This document shows positions 56,890 to 64,000 of a stretch of DNA of 64,000 bases, piece after piece. The notes under the pieces are model-generated. The model was not told where the DNA came from. It saw nothing but the letters and a program-made list of their open reading frames with translations, and did not search any database. This DNA is from Bryum argenteum. Its lineage: Eukaryota; Streptophyta; Bryopsida; Bryales; Bryaceae. The position numbers and the translations under genes are program-made. Every line of letters starts with the position of its first letter. Position 1 is the first letter of the stretch. Location: contig CM073327.1 in the NCBI GenBank assembly GCA_037043015.1, forward strand, positions 17,714,727 through 17,778,726, in the 5' to 3' direction.

Positions 56890-58788
56890 CTTCGACTCAG
56901 CCTGGATTCCTCGCTATGCAAAATAAGCCTGCACCACGATTTCAAACAGATTAGTGCTAAATCCACCTAGTATCCTAATCAAGGAAGCCACCTTCAAGAA
57001 AATAGCATGCGCGAATATAAAATGCCCTTAATACTCTGATTAGCTGAACGCGGACGAGAAATTGTCCCAAGAAGGTAGCAATCCAAGGCCAATAGCGAAA
57101 CAGTCAATGCAATTGAACTGTAACATGCCTAATTGACGATACATGTGCACGACCCAATCAAGGAATTTAGACGGAAATTACAGCATCAGAGTGTTCCGAG
57201 CTGAATTCTACAACATTCTAGCACCTTAGTTTGAAGCGATATAACTGAGTGTATATATGTTGCACGCAATTGTTCCAGGTTCGAATTGAGCAGACATACA
57301 CAATTGATCCAGCTACGAGTTCGAAAAATGCATACGCAGAAATCCAGTCGCCTTAGTCGAGGTTCAATCGGCTGAAGTAGGGCGGTTAATTGAAATAAGT
57401 TATGATTCGGCAGCTTCAAGCTTCCCGTGGTGGAAAAAACTAGTGTGATCGGCCTTGTGAAGGGCGTTTGGAACAATCTCATCCGTCGATCTTCTCATCT
57501 CGCGGTTTGAATTGAAGCGATGCGGACAGTGGAGGAAGGGCCACGCCGCAGCTGGTGGGCCTTAAAGCCTCATCGGATGAACACCTCATGGATGATAAAT
57601 ATCCGCAGCCAACTGAAAATCCTCCATTTCAAAATTTTAACCGGTCATTGTTGAATTCAACCGGCCATGGCCTGTTGCCACTAAATCCAACCAGTTTTTC
57701 CCCTTTGATTCCGAATTAGAACCGGTAAACCTCCCCCTTATTGCAATTGAACGAGGCAAAAACTTATTCATTCATAAATCACCCAGATTTTTCAGTGTTG
57801 CATATACTAACGCCTAATCGCGTCGAATGTGGAAAAACAACATTTTGAATGGCAAGCAGCAACTTTGAAGAGCCCAAACTTTTTCATCCAAAATTCATTT
57901 TGGGTGATATCACTTGGGTTGGGTCTTAAATAAATTTCAGTTTGTCTTGTAGAAAACAAATATACACTGGAATGTGATTGTGGCCTTTGTTTTAGTAAAA
58001 TCAACTCTTGTTTTTAGGTTTTTAAACATAATGCATATTTTACCATGTAAATCCTCTTTTGATCATATTTTCTTATACATAAAGTAGTATAAAGTACCCT
58101 TGTCCTCCGGACACGCAAAAAAATAGTATTTGATTAATTCGTGAGTAAAGTCCCCCTCGTCTCGATGGGTCAATTCTTTATTTGGTGCTTTTCAAAAACT
58201 ACTCCTATCCTCGGTTCCCTTGTTGATAGTCCCCATGCTTTTTAAGACTTATAGTACGCCCTCCATTCCCTTCATGTTGGTTCTCAATGTTTTGTTGGAT
58301 TTATAGCATATCCTTCCGTTCCCTTCTTCTCGATTTTCATATTTTTCAAAATTTATAGCATGTCCTTAGTTCCCTTCTTCCTACTCCCCGTTTATTGTTC
58401 AGATTCCCCATTCTCCATTATTTTGTTAGTGTCTCCCTATTTCCAAACTCCTATTCCTAGTTCCCATCCTTTGTTTCTTGTTTCCCTAAGTCTTAGTTTT
58501 CATCATTTATTCCCGATTACCATAATTTGTTCTTAGTTCCCAGCATCCGTTCCCAATTCTTATCCTTTGTCCCCGGTTCCTAATTCCTCTCGAATGTTTC
58601 CTTGATCTACGGTTCACTCTTCCTTTGCTCCCATTCTCATGTTCCATACTGAATGATCCTTTGACTTCTTGTTATATTATTGGGATCTTATAAACTCTTA
58701 ACTACGATAAAATACCTATTGGGATCTTTTAAACTCTTAATAACAATCAAATTCCTACTAGAATCTAATTAACACTTCATAACAATGA
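56890..58788. other. Intergenic, including the AAED1-like gene promoter
   Basis: 57180-57540 is mixed in base content and may hold the 5' UTR and promoter of the minus-strand gene. No gene recognised. ORFs at 57186-57482 and 57807-58004 (minus) look random. Confidence 0.45.
58140..58640 (+). repeat. Pyrimidine-rich degenerate minisatellite
   Basis: Dozens of imperfect copies of a (T)AGTTCCC(T/A)TC(C)TT-type word (TTCCCTTCTT, GTTCCCAGCA, GGTTCCTAATTCC) over 500 bp on one strand. Nearly purine-free in places. Confidence 0.7.
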
Positions 58789-58961
58789 TGGTCGTTTTAC
58801 ACTATGGACCATGAAGATTGACCATGGCCTTCTAAAATTTAAGATTGGAGAGTAAAGTGCTCTTGGTCCCATTTGGCTTTACAATACCTTGAAAAAAGGA
58901 GAATGACCACTAAGTTTGAGGTTCCCAAAGTATGCTAAATTTTGCATAGTGGATAATGTTT

Positions 58962-59031
58962 TCATGGTCTCCTTGATTACAGTGTAGTCGAAGCAAATAC
59001 CTCGACTCAACTACAATCAAGGAGACCATGA
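58962..59031. repeat. Imperfect long stem-loop in the MITE
   Basis: TCATGGTCTCCTTGATT pairs exactly with AATCAAGGAGACCATGA. Pairing continues with mismatches inward (GTGTAGTCGA with TCGACTCAACTAC), leaving a short AGCAAATACC loop. Confidence 0.9.
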
Positions 59032-59213
59032 GGCTCAAAAATCATTGATTGGCTAGTGTTCAACTATTTAATGGGAAAAGGAGGAAAAAGGGGAGGGTAA
59101 GAGGGAGAAAGGTGGGGATTTATATTAGAACATTGAACTTAAACTTGTCCCGGTCCAAATCCACTTTACACTACAAGAGTGACCAAACCACTCAAAAATT
59201 CATTTTTGATTTA

Positions 59214-59251
59214 TCATGGTCATGGCTCTTGACCAAGAGCCATGACCATGA
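59214..59251. repeat. Perfect 18-bp stem with 2-nt loop
   Basis: TCATGGTCATGGCTCTTG and its exact inverse, separated by AC. Almost a continuous palindrome, so cruciform-prone. Confidence 0.97.
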
Positions 59252-59428
59252 AAATGGTTTTAATTTTCTTGGTCATAGCTCTTGATACATAGTGTAAAGG
59301 GACCCTGAGATATCACTTACGAAAACTCGTCGAAATTTTTGAAAGTCCTCATGCCGTGTATACATGACGAGATGATGATGGCCACGACTATGCATGGATG
59401 GATCGGCAAGGACAGGCAGATCGTAATG

Positions 59429-59439
59429 TTTTATATATA
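59429..59439 (+). promoter_or_regulatory. Candidate TATA box of the mannanase gene
   Basis: TTTTATATATAGAG, about 590 bp before the start codon. TTACAG at 60015-60020 directly before the ATG (CAATGG) looks like a splice acceptor, so the 5' UTR may contain an intron that accounts for the distance. Confidence 0.45.
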
Positions 59440-60022
59440 GAGATAGGAAACGGAAGCCGACAAATGCGGGAATAAAATAAATGGATCTCCGACGTCACTC
59501 CCGGCGGGGGACCGACCATAGAGCCAGTTGGGCCGGGGAAGATGAATCATGTCTGCACCTGTTCTGCAAACCTTGGTGGCGACCCGGCCCGGCCCCCTCC
59601 ATCCTGCTATGAACAAGTCCATTCATAGACTCATACCTATGCAATTGATCGATCGCTAGCATCGACCAAGTATCAGAGTAGCACTTGGATTCAGAGCTTG
59701 AAGGTCAGATCGAAATCTGCAGTTTGACTGCGAGCTGTTGACTGCTCCGTCGGGGTTATATCCTTCGATCTGATATCATACAACGCTTGGTAGTGAGATG
59801 GGGAATCTTCTTGGCCATGCCGACCTGTAGACAGATTCTTCACCTATCTCCCGCTGGCCTTGATTCGGTTCCAGGAGCAGTCGACCACAGCGGGCTAGCT
59901 AGATAACGATAGGGAGATTGCTAATTGGCGGCAGTCGTGGAGCCCCCAAGAGTGTGGATTCCGTTGGCTATGGCGCTTTTGTGAGAGCGAGGTGGAAGTT
60001 TCTTATCCATTAACTTACAGCA

Positions 60023-62550
60023 ATGGCGAACAGTGGTTTCGTGACGAGAGCGGGGCATCAGTTGATGCTAGATGGGCAGGCGCTCTACGTTAACGGATGG
60101 AATTCTTACTGGTTAATGGTCACTGCCTCCGATGGCAACACTAGGAATCGCGTGGACAAGATCCTGCACGACGGCGCAGCGCTCGGCCTCACTGTGTGCC
60201 GAACATGGGCCTTCAACGACGACACTTGGCAAGCTCTACAGAAGTCGCCCGGCGTGTATGACGAGAACGTCTTTCAGGTGATTGCCCGACTCAACTTGAA
60301 TCGATCCATCCTGAACCTTTTAGGGCTAGTGCGCAGTCACCCTGAATTCTTACTCATATCAGAATAGCACTCAAATCTGCGGTCCAACATCAAGTACTTC
60401 TTCAGAGTTCCACCTTCTTGAACTTCATAATCGCTACAATGTCAGATCTTAGATTCAGTTTTTAAAAACTGAGAATCGTAGATCCACAGCTGGGCATTGG
60501 CAGTATTTCGACGCACACCGCTTTAATCGATTAAGGCTATCCGTTGTCTGGGCGATTCCATGAGTCACCAATGACAGCTTTCAGCATTCAATGTGGTTGT
60601 TGAGAGTCATGATATGGACATGTGATCCGCTTTCGCTTTACTACCCACTGCGTTAAAGCCACTTGCATGATATCATTGTTTCTACCACTTTTGTGAATAC
60701 ATCGCCACAAGGTGAGGATGTGGTGACTCAATTGGAAAGTGTGTTACGGCAGGCTCTGGATTACGTGATTTGTCAAGCGCAACGGAATGGGGTGAAGTTA
60801 CTACTGAGCCTCGTAAACAACTGGAAAGACTACGGCGGCAAACCCAAGTACGTGGAATGGGCAAGGTCCGCCGGAGAGAGTATCGCCTCCGACGACGACT
60901 TCTTCCGAAATGAAAAGTGTCGGCAGTATTACAAAAAACACGTTCAGGTATGCTAAGTTCGCACCCCGCTTGACCAGTGTTTGCGGCCTCAACCCTCATT
61001 CGATATTTCGTTTGGTGAATTTGTCTGGCAGGCTGTGTTGACAAGAGTGAACACCATCACCAAAGTGGAGTATCGGAATGACCCAACCATTTTCGGGTGG
61101 GAGCTCATGAACGAGCCTCAATGCGCATCGGATTCCTCTGGAAACACACTCAAGGTTTGATTTCTTCTCCTGGCGTCTGTTTCATCGGCACTGACTTCCT
61201 GTTAATCAAACAGCTACACAATCTTATCTCTTGAATTTAAAAAATGGATCGTGCTCTCGCAAGAATTTTCGAATTTCATTTGTTTCGAGAAGGTGAGAAG
61301 GAGGAAGTAAATAGAATTTCTGGAAGTTTTGGTGCCTGGAGTACAGGTTTTAGGTTCGCCAATTCAATTTTTGAATTCTGTTCGAAATCGTTAAAAGGGA
61401 GGATATTATCCTAATGTAAATCACATGAAGAGTGACTTCGAGGGAATAGTTCTGATGTATCTGGGTTAGAGACATCCGTGAGTAGACAGGGTCCTATGTA
61501 ATCAGGATCATGATTATTGTTGCCTGGTCAGAATTTCAGATTTCATGACACATCAAGTTAGAGGTACTGAACGAGGTGAAGGTTTTTCGTATTTTCTTCG
61601 ACACTTTGTGGAGTATAGATAGCTTATTCAAGATCAGGATGGCTTATTCAAGAGTATAGATGACTCACTTAAGTGTACAGAGGGCTATTGCTTGAGGAAG
61701 CAGACCATTCTAACAAAATTCAAGAATATGCTTGCAATAACTTGTTGACTGGGGTTCTTCAATTCAGGCATGGATTGCGGAAATGGCTATGCACGTGAAG
61801 AGCCTAGACAGCAATCACCTGCTAACAGTCGGCTCAGAGGGCTTTTACTCATCGAACAGCCAAGGGTGCTGCAGCGCGAATCCGAACAGCTACGCGGGCA
61901 CAATTGGCACTGACTTCATCAAAGACCACCAGTTGCCAGGCATAGATTTTGCTACAGTCCACGCCTATCCAGACTCATGGTACGCTCATCAAACGATGCA
62001 TTGGTACCAATCTTCGAATATTAATAGTTCGTCATCCGCTAATGCATAGTGGTGGTGCAGGCTCTCATCGCAGAATGTGGACGATAAGCTGAAGTTTTTC
62101 GACGGCTGGGTGAGAGCCCATGTCCAGGACGCGGAGAAGGTCCTGCACATGCCAGTGCTGTTCACGGAGTTTGGGTTATCGGACAAGAAAGAGGGCTTCT
62201 GTGAGGAGAAGCGGGATGAGTTCTATGGCATCGTGTATGACCAGGTGCATGACAGTGCGCAGCGCCAGGGCGCGGCCGCCGGAGCTCTCCAGTGGCAATT
62301 GCTGCCGCCTGCCATGTGCGATTGGAACGATGGCTATGGCTTTGACCCTGCTTGCGGCGCTGCCATCTGCAACATGGTCATGCACCAGTCCGCCCGGCTG
62401 CAGTCTAATACCGTCGGATGCGGACCTGGCCATGCAGCGGCCATGTTTGGACAGGCGCATCATCATGGCAATACGTCGTCGTCGTCCTCCCCTGGCCGAC
62501 ACTCCATCTCTAACATGCTCAAAAAAGGCCTCAATCACATCTTTAAGTAA
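60023..62550 (+). CDS. MAN: Mannan endo-1,4-beta-mannosidase (GH5_7), 5 exons, intact
   Basis: Cuts internal beta-1,4 links of mannans in the wall or storage polysaccharide. Exons: 60023-60277, 60753-60947, 61032-61154, 61768-62003, 62061-62550, giving 432 residues, normal for the family. The fourth intron is only 57 nt but has GT/AG, and its removal rejoins TGG codon halves and avoids an in-frame TAG. Family blocks: [38 protein letters not shown] (acid/base E178), HAYPDSW and [10 protein letters not shown] (nucleophile E306). Met directly precedes GFV, the usual mature start, and no signal peptide is visible. Either an upstream exon carries one or this is a cytosolic isoform. The C-terminus has a Cys-rich patch ([18 protein letters not shown]) and a His/Ser tail. 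Confidence 0.93.
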
Positions 62551-64000
62551 ACTTGTGGTGGAGAACACCTTTTCTAAGGTATGTTACTTCAAATCACCGT
62601 CGCATAATTTGTTCAGCAAATAAGGATGATTTGCTTCTGATATCAAGAATAATGAACCCTCTTGAAGCTGTAGCTCAATCTCAAAATGTAATCTGATGTG
62701 AACTCAAACAGATCGACTAAATGACATAAAAGTATGTTCAGAATGAATCATGATGATTATTCTTGGTGCGAAGGCACCCTGTTCTGATCGACAAGAAAAA
62801 CATGATTCTGCTGTTTGACAATCCAAATGATAAGTGGAACATGGTTCGCATTATCAGTTTTTCTTGAAATAATGTTCAAGTACAGTTTTCAGCATGCGCT
62901 GTTAGTAAGGATTATCATGAAAGCATGACTATATGATATAGACGAGAATCAGCTGTGGGTTGAGGGCCACAATTTGCGTCAACCACCTGTATGTGATGAA
63001 AATGATAGATATTGGTAGGGCTCTAATTACGTGATTGGTGTCAAATGTCCAGGTTTTTTGGTGGGAGGCGTTCTTGAGCTGCTGAAGATGAGCGTACTGG
63101 ATTTCGTTTTTTTCTGTGGAATTAAAGACTCCTGTGTGAAGAAAAAGAAAAAAGAATATGAGTGTTGGAAATGGGAGTAGTTGTAGCGGGCTAGCGACAG
63201 GATTTAATTTTTGATCTACATAGTTGTAGATTTCAGGAGTCATCTTTTGCGTCCTTGTAGCAAATGGGTTGGCCAACGAGGATGAGATGAGAATCAACCA
63301 AGTATCATATTTTGTCCTTTCTGATGAGGGACAATCCACGCAAATCCCTGCTCAGCCCCATCTGGGAAGGATTTGAGGTAGTAGAACTGAAGTAGTTATA
63401 CATATGTGGCTTCTACGAAGCATGTAGTTTTTAGGTGGAAGAATAATCGAATCTTATGACTCCATTTCTGGTCTGACTTCCTTTTTGTACACATCTCTTA
63501 TCATTAGGTCTTGAAAATGTGTCTCAATCTCAACTTGATATTGTTCAGCTATTAGCCGAAAAGATACCCTTCAAACGAAAACCAACAAATTTCCACCGTG
63601 GGCCTGATCTTAAGTTGCAAAAAATTGTTGATAAAAATTCTGGGAAACACTCCTTCATAGTGAGGAACCTGAGATGTTTCAAAAGTAACACTTCTTCGGC
63701 ATGTGCACGTGATCAATAGTTCATCTATCACTGTTAACACCATAAATCTGGAGGAAGCTATCAGCAACTTAACACAATCTTGAATTGCAGTGTTTCTTTG
63801 AAACGGAGCTTGAATTAACAATGCTATTACTAGTCCGGAACGGCATTGATGTTGAGATTAAGAATTTATGATCATGTCGTGTAATTGCAAGCTGGACGAA
63901 AACATACAATTTACAATAGCTAGATTGTAAAAAAGAGGGAATGAAGAACTCCGGTTTGCCCCTACATTTTAAACTCAGCGAGGAAAAGCCATGTGTGAAA
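62551..64000. other. Downstream region, no gene recognised
   Basis: The first ~150 bp are likely 3' UTR of the mannanase gene (AATAAGG near 62620, AATAATG near 62650). Minus-strand ORFs at 62929-63339 and 63552-63821 show no known motif and no splice support. Confidence 0.45.

Larger units (their letters stand above)
58789..59305. mobile_element. 517-bp fold-back MITE, TGA target duplication
   Basis: The ends are (T/G)GGTC then TTTACACTATG in inverse orientation, flanked by TGA at 58786-58788 and 59306-59308, compatible with the 3-bp TNA sites of PIF/Harbinger (Tourist-type) elements. Inside are two strong stem-loops (58962-59031 and 59214-59251). No coding capacity. Confidence 0.7.

Overview
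The window looks like a transposon-rich intergenic stretch of a land-plant nuclear genome. Three intact single-copy host genes sit in roughly 55 kb of nested mobile DNA. The host genes have plant-type introns (GT..AG, 57 to about 600 nt). Two encode clearly plant-type proteins: a chloroplast-targeted AAED1/PRXL2-like thioredoxin-fold protein and a GH5_7 endo-beta-mannanase. The transposon mix (copia, a GAG-only LTR element, CACTA, Harbinger, piggyBac, pogo-like, hAT MITE) fits a plant. A bryophyte or lycophyte is my guess, but nothing in the window fixes the species.

Layout. 1-7591: a composite with two nearly identical ~979-bp inverted arms enclosing gene fragments (an intron-bearing zinc-finger gene, a copia pol fragment, unrecognised coding relics). 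7705-17029: a complete but decayed Ty1/copia element with 269-bp LTRs. Its gag holds a 2.9-kb TA-flanked element carrying a Ulp1/SENP-like gene, and its reverse transcriptase holds an 829-bp TA-flanked MITE. 17848-18121: a solo LTR of a related copia family. 21743-22564 (minus): an intact 273-aa gene of unknown function. 23-29 kb: AT-rich DNA without recognisable genes.

29.6-41.4 kb: a broken PIF/Harbinger element (Myb/SANT-like ORF1 and a convergent transposase) penetrated by a 5.7-kb piggyBac element (TTAA), a 341-bp hAT-like MITE (8-bp TSD) and a 2.3-kb pogo-like element (TA). 42.1-43.3 kb: a second decayed Harbinger transposase. 43494-53907: a young LTR element (two 599-bp LTRs, TSD TTGAG) encoding gag and protease and then a large unrelated coiled-coil ORF, with no reverse transcriptase, RNase H or integrase. 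A CACTA-type element sits in its gag. 54410-56889 (minus): seven-exon AAED1-like gene. 58789-59305: a fold-back MITE. 60023-62550: five-exon mannanase gene.

Four insertions (8447-11341, 14590-15418, 37307-37647, 45720-47045) are fixed to the base, because conceptually removing the insert plus one copy of its target duplication rejoins the host reading or coding alignment. Most premature stops in the elements can be explained by one C-to-T (or G-to-A) change. Most frameshifts are single-base losses, several at homopolymers, which suggests either methylation-driven decay plus slippage or unpolished sequence in repeats.
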